DNA of 64,000 bases from an uncultured Bacilli bacterium (GCA_934162665.1 CAKPJN010000007.1:7995-71994), one strand, 5' to 3'. Positions 16,897 to 25,344 are shown, counted from the first letter of the stretch. Numbers and translations are program-made. The notes: generated by a model from the sequence alone, not told the origin.

Positions 16897-17023
16897 AAAA
16901 ATAATAAAAACCGTTACAGTATAACGATTTGAAAACACAAAATGGTGCCAGTAAGGAGCAGGTCTAACAACTCCTAGACAAAAAGATGATAGTAAGTAAT
17001 ACTTACTAACTAATTACATTATA
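16897..17023 (-). ncRNA. Structured element B: second copy of the candidate RNA
   Basis: Minus-strand order: -10 box TATAAT (17018-17023), predicted start at 17011, hairpin TAGTAAGT/ACTTACTA (16990-17008), TGTCT, stem AGGAG/CTCCT (16954-16975), TGGCACCA (16943-16950) and a short terminator hairpin CGTTA/TAACG (16912-16926) with GTTTTTATTATTTTT behind it. Distances from the predicted start to TGGCACCA are the same as in element A (61 bases), while stem bases differ on both sides. It lies directly after the integrase fragment. Confidence 0.55.
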
Positions 17024-17056
17024 CACATTAGCAAAACAAAAAGAAAGTATTTTATT

Positions 17057-17426
17057 CTACTTTCTTATTTTCTTTAGTATCGGTCCTTTTTCTTCATGAA
17101 TTGCTTAATATAGTTTTTCTCTAGCAATTGATGATTGTGGATTTCTCATTTCTTTTATATTTTCTAAAGCATCTAACAATATTTTTTCTTTTTTTGAAGC
17201 GTTTTCTAATTATACTTTATCAATTGACAGATCAACATACAGATAATTATTCTTTATTGATGTTTTCTATATTTACTTTTATACTTTTGGAAATGCCATA
17301 TCCTAAATTAACAACGATTGAACTTACAAATAATATTCCAAAAAGAATTATGTCTTTTGTTAATAATATAGTAGCAACTGAAATTACTCCTCACCAACTA
17401 ATCTATTTATTGTATTTCTAATAATT
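17057..17426 (-). pseudogene. Decayed coding remnants in the island
   Basis: No intact gene, but three coding-like minus-strand stretches in different frames: 17381-17426 (ending in NTINRLVGEE and TAA), 17247-17390 (a membrane segment, LLTKDIILFGILFVSSIVV) and 17057-17209 (EKILLDALENIKEMRNPQ and SSIAREKLY, a TAA, then AIHEEKGPILKKIRK). They look like small mobile-element genes disrupted by stops and shifts. The original products are not recognised. Confidence 0.4.
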
Positions 17427-17804
17427 TTATCTTCTTTTCATTAATTTTAAAGTTTTTGTTTGCTCTTCTAATTTATCAATTTTACTATCAATAATTTTTT
17501 CTGCTATCTTATATCCTATACTATTTTCATTTAATTTCTCAACTATATATTTAAACTCATTAGGAGCTATATCTAAAAATGTTCTTAATGCTATTTCAAG
17601 TACATACAACTTTTTATCTTCATCGATATCGTAATGTCCGACACCTGTTTTTATAGTCTCAAAAATTTCACCATATCTTATATAAATAATAGTTTTTTCT
17701 TGAAATGTACCTCTTATATCAGATTGTTGCTCTATAATAATAAAATTAGTACCGATTACATCATCATACTCGTCTTTAATATCATTATGACTTATATCTG
17801 CCAT
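17427..17804 (-). CDS. Hypothetical protein of the island
   Basis: A 125-residue acidic protein with no signal peptide or membrane helix. The first half looks beta-rich (TNFIIIEQQSDIRG, KTIIYIRYGEIFETI); the second half is helical (LDIAPNEFKYIVEKLNE, IIDSKIDKLEEQTKTLK). AAAGGAGAT precedes the ATG at normal spacing, so it is probably expressed. A coding-like frame continues past the stop in another register, so the C-terminus may have been altered by a frameshift. The family is not recognised. Confidence 0.6.
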   Translation of the reverse strand: MADISHNDIKDEYDDVIGTNFIIIEQQSDIRGTFQEKTIIYIRYGEIFETIKTGVGHYDIDEDKKLYVLEIALRTFLDIAPNEFKYIVEKLNENSIGYKIAEKIIDSKIDKLEEQTKTLKLMKRR

Positions 17805-17864
17805 TTTTTCATCTCCTTTTTGTAATTGTTTATTATAACATAACTTAATATATATGTGTATATA

Positions 17865-18374
17865 TTAAAAATCCTCATATATTGTTCTTTCAATTTTCTT
17901 TACTTTTACTAAATCAGGTCCAATTTCAATATTCTTTTTACATTGTTCCATATAATATCTGCATAATGGTTTACTCCAATTATAATATTTTAAAAATAAA
18001 TCTGAATAACCATAAACAATATTATTAGCAATACCAATTAATTTTTTCTTATCTTCTAATAATTTTTTTTGTGTTTCTAATTTTTCTTCTTTGGTATCAT
18101 TTCTATATGATTTTTGAGCAATTTTAATAAAATAGTATTCTCTAATTAGATTATCTAATGTCATATATTCTTCTTTAGTATATTTATTATCAGTAATTTC
18201 TACTCCCCAACCACATAATTCATTATTAGAAGAATCAAATCCACATGTCATGGAAACATTAAATCCCACTACAAAGCCTCCCCTCAAATAGTAAAAAATT
18301 ATACCATATTTTCCCACTTTTATAGCATTTTTATAATCATTATTTATTTTCGATAAAAACTCTATTGTTTTCAT
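17865..18374 (-). CDS. Hypothetical protein next to the KilA-N gene
   Basis: A 169-residue protein. The N-terminal part (GKYGIIFYYLRGGFVVGFNV) looks like a beta-sheet core, the central part is a basic helical region (KKLLEDKKKLIGIANNI), and the C-terminus contains SKPLCRYYMEQCKKNIEIG. Its start lies inside the end of the KilA-N gene (35-base overlap) with only a weak A/G-rich site, so translation is likely coupled. No family is recognised. By position it is an accessory gene of the mobile island. Confidence 0.6.
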   Translation of the reverse strand: MKTIEFLSKINNDYKNAIKVGKYGIIFYYLRGGFVVGFNVSMTCGFDSSNNELCGWGVEITDNKYTKEEYMTLDNLIREYYFIKIAQKSYRNDTKEEKLETQKKLLEDKKKLIGIANNIVYGYSDLFLKYYNWSKPLCRYYMEQCKKNIEIGPDLVKVKKIERTIYEDF

Positions 18375-19230
18375 TTATTCTTTCTTGTAGTAATTCTAAT
18401 TCTTTAATACCTTTATTATTTTTTAATATTTCCATTTGGTTTCTAGCAGAATTATTCAAACTAATCAATCTTTCACTCTGTGACATACCTAGTTTTATAA
18501 ACTCTGCATTTGTATTTTCTAAATTATTTAATATTACTAAATGTAATAAATCAGTATAATCTCTCATATTACCATTTTTTGCTAATTTAGGATTATTTTC
18601 TCTCCATTCTTTAGCAGTCATTCCAAATAATGCAACATTTAATACATCAGCTTCTTCAGCATATACAAATCTTTTTTGTTCTTCTGTTAGTGTAGGAACT
18701 ATATAATTTTTAACTGCATCTGTATGAACCACATAATTTAATTTAGATAATAATCTATTAGCGTGCCATTCAATTTTTTGTTGATACATTTCATTACTTT
18801 TTAATCTTTCAAATTCTTTTATTAAATAAAGTTTAAATTCAGGACTTAACCAACTGGCAAATTCAAATGCAATATCAGGATGAGCAAATGTTCCACCATC
18901 ATATCTTCCAGATTTTGAAACAATTCCAATTGCATTAGTTTCTTTAATCCATTTTTGTGGGGACATTTTAAATTTATTACTGCCTGCTTCATTTTTAAAG
19001 GTAGCGAATTCGCCCCCTTTAAAATTTTTATTATTCATACTTTCCCATAGTCCTAAATAAGAAATAACTTCTTTATTTCTCATCCAATCTCTAATTGGAA
19101 GTCTTGGTTCTTCTGCATCAGCATATCTCGCTAAATCAGTAAGTGATATATAATCTACATCTCCAATTCTCATTATTCCTATTTTATTATCTATAACATT
19201 TATTTCAGTTTTTACTAAATCTTTTGACAT
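18340..19230 (-). CDS. KilA-N domain DNA-binding protein
   Basis: A 296-residue phage-type protein. The KilA-N domain fills about residues 15-140: YISLTDLARYADAEEPRLPI, RDWMRNKEVISYLGLWES and the conserved KSGRYDGGTFAHPDIAFEFA followed by SWLSPEFKLYLIKEFERLK. The C-terminal half is helical and unassigned. Such proteins are carried by phages and integrative elements and are thought to bind DNA. The ATG at 19230 is chosen because AAAGGAGC lies six bases upstream. It lies in line with the MobV-like gene. Confidence 0.88.
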   Translation of the reverse strand: MSKDLVKTEINVIDNKIGIMRIGDVDYISLTDLARYADAEEPRLPIRDWMRNKEVISYLGLWESMNNKNFKGGEFATFKNEAGSNKFKMSPQKWIKETNAIGIVSKSGRYDGGTFAHPDIAFEFASWLSPEFKLYLIKEFERLKSNEMYQQKIEWHANRLLSKLNYVVHTDAVKNYIVPTLTEEQKRFVYAEEADVLNVALFGMTAKEWRENNPKLAKNGNMRDYTDLLHLVILNNLENTNAEFIKLGMSQSERLISLNNSARNQMEILKNNKGIKELELLQERINENNRVFIENK

Positions 19231-19315
19231 ATTTTTGCTCCTTTCTAAATAGTTAGACAAATCTGACTAATTGTCTTCCTATATCAATTTTACCATAAAA
19301 TTTAGTTGATTATCT

Positions 19316-20488
19316 TTATAATTCAATATCATCATCTTTTTTCTTATTTTCTTTATATTTTTTACTAATAGGTAAATCATATATTTTCTTATATTCTTTT
19401 TCAGTTATTATATTACTTTCTCTTAAATCATCTGTAATATCCTTATATTTACTTTTTAATATATTACCAAATAATCCTTTAACTCTTTCAGATATAAAAT
19501 CTACAATTTCATTAACTCTTTGCTTCCAAGATTCTACTTTTGCTTCAAGTTCAATTATTTTTTTATTTAATGTATTTATTGTATTTTTTGAAACCATTAA
19601 CAATCTTTCTTTTTCTTCTAATTTAACTTTTAAATCTTCATTATCATTTGTTAAATTTCTAATAGTATTATGATTATCTTCTAAATCTTTTTTTATATTT
19701 TCAAGTGATAAATTATAATTATTAATACTTTTAAAGTTTTTATTATTCTTATCAATATCATTTATATACTCTAATAATTTATCTTTTTTATCATTAGAAA
19801 TAATTAAGTTGTTGTTTGATAAAGGTTGTTGTTTTAAACTTTCTAATATTTCTTTAACTTCGTTTGATTTCACATTTATCTTATCTACATTTTTATTTAT
19901 TTCAGTTATTTTCTTATGTTGTTTTTTATAATCATTTTTCAACTTATCATAATTTTTCATTTGTCCAACACGATAATCTTGATTGCTTCCTTGTTCTTTT
20001 TCTTTTAATTTAGCATTCAAGCCATAAACTTTATTAAAATCATTTATACAAGATTCTCTAAGTTTATCTTGAATAATTTTTAATAATTCTATTGTAAATA
20101 CATCAGATTTTCCTACTTGTTTATTCATACCTGTTTTACAATTTTCTTTTACTGGAACACCAACTATATGCAAGTGTAGAGAGTATTCATCAAAATGGCA
20201 AGTCGCATTTGCTACATAGAAGTCTGGAACTATTTCTTTTAAATCTTTAATTAATATCTTATTACTTAAATTTTCAATATAGATATTTGTTTCATAATTA
20301 AATGCAAGAAATGTAATACCTTTAATAATTATTCTATGTGGCTCTACATAAGATAAGTTTGTTCTTTCTATTGTTCTAATTGAACCTTTTTGTATTTCAC
20401 ATTTAGTATTGCAGAAACTACATACAAATTCTAGTTTCTTTCTTAATGCTTCTTCAATATCAATTTCTTGCTTAATAATATTTACCAT
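19316..20488 (-). CDS. Divergent MobV-like relaxase (Pre/Mob) with long coiled coil
   Basis: A 390-residue protein. Around residues 90-105 is CHFDEYSLHLHIVGVP, matching the metal-binding motif III (HxDExxxHxH) of MobV/Pre relaxases, followed by a Q-V-G-K-S segment as in that family. The N-terminus differs from Pre: I see no equivalent of its HNxR or NYEL motifs, but a Cys cluster (CSFCNTKC). Residues 170-350 form a coiled coil. The ATG at 20488 follows AAAGGG. MobV proteins nick at oriT for mobilisation; whether this one is active is uncertain. Confidence 0.7.
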   Translation of the reverse strand: MVNIIKQEIDIEEALRKKLEFVCSFCNTKCEIQKGSIRTIERTNLSYVEPHRIIIKGITFLAFNYETNIYIENLSNKILIKDLKEIVPDFYVANATCHFDEYSLHLHIVGVPVKENCKTGMNKQVGKSDVFTIELLKIIQDKLRESCINDFNKVYGLNAKLKEKEQGSNQDYRVGQMKNYDKLKNDYKKQHKKITEINKNVDKINVKSNEVKEILESLKQQPLSNNNLIISNDKKDKLLEYINDIDKNNKNFKSINNYNLSLENIKKDLEDNHNTIRNLTNDNEDLKVKLEEKERLLMVSKNTINTLNKKIIELEAKVESWKQRVNEIVDFISERVKGLFGNILKSKYKDITDDLRESNIITEKEYKKIYDLPISKKYKENKKKDDDIEL

Positions 20489-20518
20489 TAAATCATCCCT
20501 TTCTTTTAAACACAACAA

Positions 20519-20576
20519 AAAATCAATTCCATTTCTAGAATTGATATTTATTAGTAAAGTTGAACTAATGTTCAAC
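20519..20576 (-). terminator. Tandem hairpins ending the ssrA transcript
   Basis: Just past the tmRNA 3' end are GTTGAAC/GTTCAAC with an ATTA loop, then ATCAATTC/GAATTGAT with an 8-base loop and a TTTTTTG tail on the minus strand. The second has the shape of an intrinsic terminator. It separates ssrA from the relaxase-like gene. Confidence 0.75.
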
Positions 20577-20588
20577 CAGATTCTTTAA

Positions 20589-20929
20589 TGGTGGAGCTGA
20601 GGAGAATCGAACTCCTGTCCGAAAATAAAGCTACATAAACTTCTACAAGTTTAGTTAACTAATTAAATTCATCTAATTATAAAGTAGTTAACACCCAGAT
20701 AATTAGACTAGACTATTAATTTCATTTTAGCTATAGTCATAACTAAAACATAATCTGTTAAAAATTGAACCTCCATATATCTAGCAGATAAGATATATTT
20801 CAGTGCATCCCATTAAATTAAGCGAATGCTAATTGATTTCTGTTTCCAGTTATTTTTAATTTGCTTTAACGTAATGCGTACGACTTGCCATTTATGCTCT
20901 AATATTCCCGTCGAAACCAAGTCAGCCCC
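20589..20929 (-). ncRNA. ssrA: tmRNA (SsrA)
   Basis: A 341-nt tmRNA. The 5' end GGGGCTGACTTGG and 3' end CAGCTCCACCA form the tRNA-like acceptor stem; GGTTTCGACGGG near the 5' end and GGAGTTCGATTCTCC in the T arm are diagnostic. The tag frame that ends correctly reads SKLKITGNRNQLAFA and stops at TAA, with AGC as the likely resume codon right after the sequence GTTAA. The hydrophobic LAFA end is a protease degron. SmpB is encoded close by. tmRNA frees stalled ribosomes. Confidence 0.95.
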
Positions 20930-20937
20930 ATGCACAA

Positions 20938-20946
20938 ATTATAACA
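20938..20946 (-). promoter_or_regulatory. Extended -10 promoter of ssrA
   Basis: TGTTATAAT on the minus strand is an extended -10 (TGnTATAAT) placed eight bases before the first G of tmRNA. No good -35 box is seen, as is usual for extended -10 promoters. Confidence 0.7.
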
Positions 20947-20991
20947 TATATACACCATAAAATCTAGAAGTAAAATACTGGTAATAAAATA

Positions 20992-21270
20992 TTAAAAATA
21001 CTTATAGCAATTATTACAATCAGAGCCATAAGCTTTTTCAATTCTTTTAATCATATTTTTATCATATTTATATACTTTATGAAAATCATCTGTATGACCA
21101 AAATAGCCACAATTAGATAAGGCAACAGTATCTGTTAAATCCCTTATAGCATTTTCTAAACACACATTAAAACTTGAAATATCATTAGTATTAACCTTAT
21201 TTCTACTCTTATTAAAATTACTTTTTTCCAAATAGGAATTTTTTAAAATATATTCTGTAATTTTATCCAT
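20992..21270 (-). CDS. Hypothetical protein between smpB and ssrA
   Basis: A 92-residue soluble protein. Visible features are ILKNSYLEKSNFNKSRNK, a helix with FNVCLENAIRDL and a C-terminus with GSDCNNCYKYF, where two Cys three residues apart could bind metal. GGAGATTTT precedes the ATG, which lies eight bases after the smpB stop, so it is probably co-transcribed with smpB. Nothing similar is recognised. Its place between smpB and ssrA suggests, but does not show, a link to trans-translation. Confidence 0.6.
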   Translation of the reverse strand: MDKITEYILKNSYLEKSNFNKSRNKVNTNDISSFNVCLENAIRDLTDTVALSNCGYFGHTDDFHKVYKYDKNMIKRIEKAYGSDCNNCYKYF

Positions 21271-21278
21271 AAAATCTC

Positions 21279-21716
21279 CTAATACTTTTTTAAAGTTTTC
21301 AACGCTTCCCTTTTAATATCTCTTTCCTTTATACTCTCTCTTTTATCATATTCTTTTTTACCACGACAAATTCCTAATTGCACCTTTAACCTATTATCCT
21401 TAAAATAAAGCTTTATAGGGATAATAGTATACCCTTTAATATCAATTGCATCTTTTATCTTCAAGATTTCTTTTTTATGAAGCAATAACTTTCTAGTCCT
21501 AGTTTCATCATGATTAAAAATATTTCCTTCTTTATATTCACCAACATACATATTTAGTAAATATATTTCGTTGTTCTTTATAATACCATAACAATCCTTT
21601 ATATTGCAACTACCATTTCGAATAGATTTAATTTCTGTTCCAGTAAGTACAATACCAGCTTCATAAGTATCTTCAATAAAATAATCATGCTTAGCTTTTC
21701 TATTTAAGATTTCCAT
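21279..21716 (-). CDS. smpB: SsrA-binding protein SmpB
   Basis: A 145-residue protein that binds tmRNA and brings it to stalled ribosomes. It shows the family pattern: RKAKHDYFIEDTYEAGIVL, then GTEIKSIRNGSCNIKD, and the basic helical tail containing GICRGKKEYDKRE and IKREALKTLKKY. The length is normal (about 145-155). It stands four bases after capA and is followed by a small gene and then ssrA, the common secG-rnr-smpB-ssrA order with capA inserted. Confidence 0.97.
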   Translation of the reverse strand: MEILNRKAKHDYFIEDTYEAGIVLTGTEIKSIRNGSCNIKDCYGIIKNNEIYLLNMYVGEYKEGNIFNHDETRTRKLLLHKKEILKIKDAIDIKGYTIIPIKLYFKDNRLKVQLGICRGKKEYDKRESIKERDIKREALKTLKKY

Positions 21717-21720
21717 TCAA

Positions 21721-22917
21721 TCACTCTCCGTTTATACCCCAAACTAATTCAGGATATCTTTCACTAACAACAGCCTTATATTTTGTATAATAGTTCATAT
21801 AATTAGGTAAAATAGTGTTATTTAATTGACTATATGGATATACTTTAAAGTTACGCTTACCACCTGCTGATGATTTTGTATATAAAAGTTCAGCTTTTGG
21901 TGACTCAATACTAATTGTAACATTATCATCAATATCTACATTCTTTTTAATCGTCAACTCCATCATCAAACCAGTTAACCTTTCAATACCAACCTGATCA
22001 GATATGTAATTACCTAAAGAATATATTACAAAAGTTCTACCATTATTAATATATTCAACAGGCTCTACAACGTGTGGATGAGAACCTATAATAATATCAA
22101 CACCTAAATTAGATAAGTAATTAGCTATATTAGTTTGAGACTCTGATACTCCTAATGAATATTCATTACCCCAATGCATTGCGACAATAACAACATCTAC
22201 CTTGTCTCTAACTTTTTCTATATCAGCCTTTGCTTTTTCATCAGAATAAACATTATTTAAATATTCTTTACCAACAGGTGTTTCAAGTCCATTAGTCCAT
22301 GTAGTATAAGAGAAAAAAGCATAACTAATATTATTAATTTCATATATATTAATCTTATCTCTTTCTTCCTGTGAAGAATATTGTCCAGCTGTAACAACTC
22401 CTGTCTTAGCTTTCCAATAATTAACAGAATTAAGTACTCCTTGTTCACCCTTATCCATCGTATGATTAGTCGCAAGTGATACTAAATTAAAACCAGAGTC
22501 TATAAAAGCATCTCCCACTTCATTAGGAGAATTAAATCTAGGATAGTTAGAATATCCAAAATTAGCTCCTCCTAAAATGGTTTCTTGATTATAATATACT
22601 AAATCATATTTAGAAGTAATTGGCTTAGTCAACTCAAGCATTGGTTTAAAATCATATGTCCCATCACTTTTCTTAGCATCATAGAAAAGAGAACTGTGTA
22701 TTAATGCATCTCCTACCATTATCATCCTAGTGCTATATTCCTTAGGTTGTTTTTTTTCTTTATAAACCTTAGGAGTAGGACCATTTTTATTATCATTAAG
22801 AGAAAAATTAGTAGCTTGTAAATAAATACCTACATCGATTAATAATATAGCAAATAAGAATAATACTAATACTATCCTTGTACTTTTTTTTGCTTTTCTA
22901 ACTTTTCTCTTTTTCAT
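21721..22917 (-). CDS. CapA family metallophosphatase-like surface protein
   Basis: A 398-residue protein with a basic N-terminus, one membrane anchor (VLVLFLFAILLIDVGIYL) and an extracytoplasmic CapA/PGA_cap domain. Motifs seen: IMVGDALIHSS, YNQETILGG, LATNHTMDKGEQG, AMHWGNEYSLG, GSHPHVVEP and IYSLGNYISDQ, which supply the His/Asp/Asn ligands of a calcineurin-like metal site. Members take part in poly-gamma-glutamate or other surface polymer handling; here no capB or capC is next to it, so the substrate is unknown. It lies one base after rnr. Confidence 0.88.
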   Translation of the reverse strand: MKKRKVRKAKKSTRIVLVLFLFAILLIDVGIYLQATNFSLNDNKNGPTPKVYKEKKQPKEYSTRMIMVGDALIHSSLFYDAKKSDGTYDFKPMLELTKPITSKYDLVYYNQETILGGANFGYSNYPRFNSPNEVGDAFIDSGFNLVSLATNHTMDKGEQGVLNSVNYWKAKTGVVTAGQYSSQEERDKINIYEINNISYAFFSYTTWTNGLETPVGKEYLNNVYSDEKAKADIEKVRDKVDVVIVAMHWGNEYSLGVSESQTNIANYLSNLGVDIIIGSHPHVVEPVEYINNGRTFVIYSLGNYISDQVGIERLTGLMMELTIKKNVDIDDNVTISIESPKAELLYTKSSAGGKRNFKVYPYSQLNNTILPNYMNYYTKYKAVVSERYPELVWGINGE

Positions 22918-22918
22918 A

Positions 22919-25033
22919 CTATACTACCTTCCTAACAATCTCAAAATCTATAGTCTTTTCCTCTTTAGAAGCTCTAACAACTTTAATAACAACCCTCTCA
23001 CCAATAGTATACTTAATATGAGTTTTCTCACCTGTTAAAGTCATATGTTCTTCATCATAATGGAAAAAGTCTTTCATATCACGTAATGGAACTAATCCTT
23101 CTATTAAATTATCTAATTCTATAAACATTCCAAAACTAGTTACAGAAGAAATCATTCCTTCAAATTCTTCACCAATATGCCCTTCCATATACTCAGCCAT
23201 CTTCATATCTTCAACTTCTCGCTCGCAATCAACACTAGCTCTTTCTCGAGCAGATGAATGATCAGCAATATATACTAACTTTTCTTCCCACTTACGAACA
23301 GTTCCTGGATTCAAATCCTTATTAAATAAATATGTTCTTAAAAGACGATGAACAGTAGTATCTGGATAACGTCTAATTGGAGAAGTAAAATGTGTATAAC
23401 ATTTACTCGCAAGGCCATAATGTCCTAAATTTTCAGGTTTATAAACAGCTTTCTGCATACTTCTAAGTAATAAACTAGAAAGAATTTTAAATTCTTTTTT
23501 ATCTTCCAAAAATTTAAGTAATTTTTGTATAGTTTGAGGTCTTGTATCTTTAATATCTCCAGGTATCTGATAACCTAAACTTCCAATAAAACCTAAATAA
23601 CTTCTAATTTTTTCTTCCTTTGGCACCTCATGAATACGATAAATAAATGGTAAATTCATAAAGTAAATATGAGAAGCAACACACTCATTAGCCGCAATCA
23701 TAAAGTCCTCAATAAGCATTTCACCTGCTCCACGTTCCCTTAAAACAACTTCCGTAGGCCTACATTTCTCATCCACTAAAATTTTAGCTTCATCTACTTC
23801 AAAATCTATATATCCTCTTTTTTCCTTCATTTTTCTAAGTATCTTAGCTAATTCTCCCATAGTAGTCAAACTTTTAACATATTCTTCATATCCTTCAGGA
23901 ATAACATTTTTTTCTAAAATACTATTAACTTTTTTATAAGTCATCTGAATACGTGATCTAATAACACTAGGAAATATTTCATAATCTAATTGATTTCCCA
24001 AATTATCAAATTCCATAATACAAGAAATAGCTAAACGATCAACATTAGGATTCAAAGAACAAATACCATTAGATAACTCATGAGGAATCATTGGTATAAC
24101 TCTATCTACTAAATAAACACTAGTCCCTCTTTCCATAGCTTCATTATCTAGTGGACTTCCCTCTTTTACATAATAACTAACATCAGCAATATGAACACCC
24201 AATTTATAATGACCATTATTAAGTCTTTCAATAGAAATTGCATCATCAATATCTTTTGTATCATCGCCATCAATAGTAAATATTTCTACATCTCTTAAAT
24301 CACGTCTATCTTTTAATTCAGCTTCTGATACAGAATTAGGTATATCTTTAACTTCTTCTTTTACATCATCGGGAAATTCAGTATTAATATTATACTTATA
24401 AACAATCGATAAAATATCAACCCCTGGATCATTTTTATGTCCAATTACTTCAACAACAACACCCTCATATTTAGTATTAGTAATCTTTTTACCAAGTTCA
24501 ATAACAACCTTATGTCCATCAACAGCATTTAAACTGTTTTCTTTAGATACAATAACTTCTATTTTTACCTTCGAATCATCCAATTTTACATGACCCACAT
24601 TTTTAATAAAATTAATTTCCCCTACATATCTATTAACTTGTCGTTTTAAAATTCTTAAAATTCTACCTTCTAGTCTATCTAAATTCATTTTACTAGTAAT
24701 TTCAACAAGTACTATATCATCATGTATTGCCCCATTAATATTATCCTGAGAAATATATATATCATCATCTAATCCTTCAACTTCAACAAAACCAAAACCC
24801 TTTTTATTAACATGCATTATTCCTTTTTTTAAGTGACTCTTTTCAAGCATCATATATTTATCTTTATTAGAATGATAAACTACTACATCTTCTTCTAAAG
24901 CTCTAAGTGCTTGACTTAAATTACGAACCTCATCAACAGTTTTTAGGCCTAATTTATCCTGAATATCATAAATACTAAGTGCCTTATCACTACTTTGTAA
25001 TATATCAATTATATTGTCTCTCATATTCTTCAT
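22919..25033 (-). CDS. rnr: Ribonuclease R
   Basis: A 704-residue 3'-5' exoribonuclease. An N-terminal winged helix (residues 1-65) and cold-shock domains precede the RNB catalytic domain, with the Asp cluster in TIDGDDTKDIDDAISIE and the TSPIRRYPDTTVHRLL motif. The C-terminal S1 domain contains GMISSVTSFGMFIEL. The usual Lys-rich tail is absent. The ATG at 25033 is preferred to an upstream TTG because GGAAGGTG lies before it. RNase R degrades structured RNA and tmRNA-tagged mRNA, fitting its place before smpB-ssrA. Confidence 0.96.
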   Translation of the reverse strand: MKNMRDNIIDILQSSDKALSIYDIQDKLGLKTVDEVRNLSQALRALEEDVVVYHSNKDKYMMLEKSHLKKGIMHVNKKGFGFVEVEGLDDDIYISQDNINGAIHDDIVLVEITSKMNLDRLEGRILRILKRQVNRYVGEINFIKNVGHVKLDDSKVKIEVIVSKENSLNAVDGHKVVIELGKKITNTKYEGVVVEVIGHKNDPGVDILSIVYKYNINTEFPDDVKEEVKDIPNSVSEAELKDRRDLRDVEIFTIDGDDTKDIDDAISIERLNNGHYKLGVHIADVSYYVKEGSPLDNEAMERGTSVYLVDRVIPMIPHELSNGICSLNPNVDRLAISCIMEFDNLGNQLDYEIFPSVIRSRIQMTYKKVNSILEKNVIPEGYEEYVKSLTTMGELAKILRKMKEKRGYIDFEVDEAKILVDEKCRPTEVVLRERGAGEMLIEDFMIAANECVASHIYFMNLPFIYRIHEVPKEEKIRSYLGFIGSLGYQIPGDIKDTRPQTIQKLLKFLEDKKEFKILSSLLLRSMQKAVYKPENLGHYGLASKCYTHFTSPIRRYPDTTVHRLLRTYLFNKDLNPGTVRKWEEKLVYIADHSSARERASVDCEREVEDMKMAEYMEGHIGEEFEGMISSVTSFGMFIELDNLIEGLVPLRDMKDFFHYDEEHMTLTGEKTHIKYTIGERVVIKVVRASKEEKTIDFEIVRKVV

Positions 25034-25103
25034 AGTATCACCTTCCAACCTTCTAATATATATTATACTTTATTTTACCCATATTAACTAGACTTTTTTT
25101 AAT

Positions 25104-25127
25104 AAAAAAAAGAACTATAAAGTTCTT
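25104..25127 (-). terminator. Terminator between secG and rnr
   Basis: AAGAACT and AGTTCTT form a 7-bp stem with a 4-base loop and a T8 tail on the minus strand, overlapping the secG stop. It probably reduces read-through into rnr. Confidence 0.8.
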
Positions 25128-25344
25128 AATCAATAAATACAGATACTAAACAAATAATAAAGAAAGAAAGACCAAGTAATAAAGTCAAACGACTAATAAA
25201 AAGTTCAGAACCTCTTTCCTTTCTATTACTAAATAAATCAGAAGTACTACCAGAAAATATTTGAGCAGCACTTTCTGCCTTACTACTTTGTAAAAGTACT
25301 ATAACAATTAATAAAATGGATATAATTAATAATACTGTTTCCAT
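25126..25344 (-). CDS. secG: Preprotein translocase subunit SecG
   Basis: A 72-residue protein with two membrane helices: VLLIISILLIVIVLLQSSKA and LTLLLGLSFFIICLVSVFI. The V-L-L-Q-S-S-K-A-E motif, followed by the GSTSDLFSNRKERGSE-type loop, is typical. SecG assists the SecYE channel. The ATG at 25344 is used because GGAGGG lies before it. It stands between eno and rnr, as in many Bacillota. Confidence 0.95.
   Translation of the reverse strand: METVLLIISILLIVIVLLQSSKAESAAQIFSGSTSDLFSNRKERGSELFISRLTLLLGLSFFIICLVSVFID

Noticed and set aside
10944..16950. Elements A and B as attL/attR of one integration event
   Set aside because: The two share only short identical blocks such as the 8-base TGGTGCCA; most differences preserve stems. 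Recombined att sites should share a longer identical core.
17128..17421. Plus-strand 97-codon open frame
   Set aside because: No ribosome-binding site, composition like translated AT-rich noise, and minus-strand remnants with coding character occupy the same bases.
10700..20600. A second copy of the ssrA 3' end as the far att site
   Set aside because: I looked for GGAGAATCGAACTCC-like sequence in the island and found none, so the border is left open.
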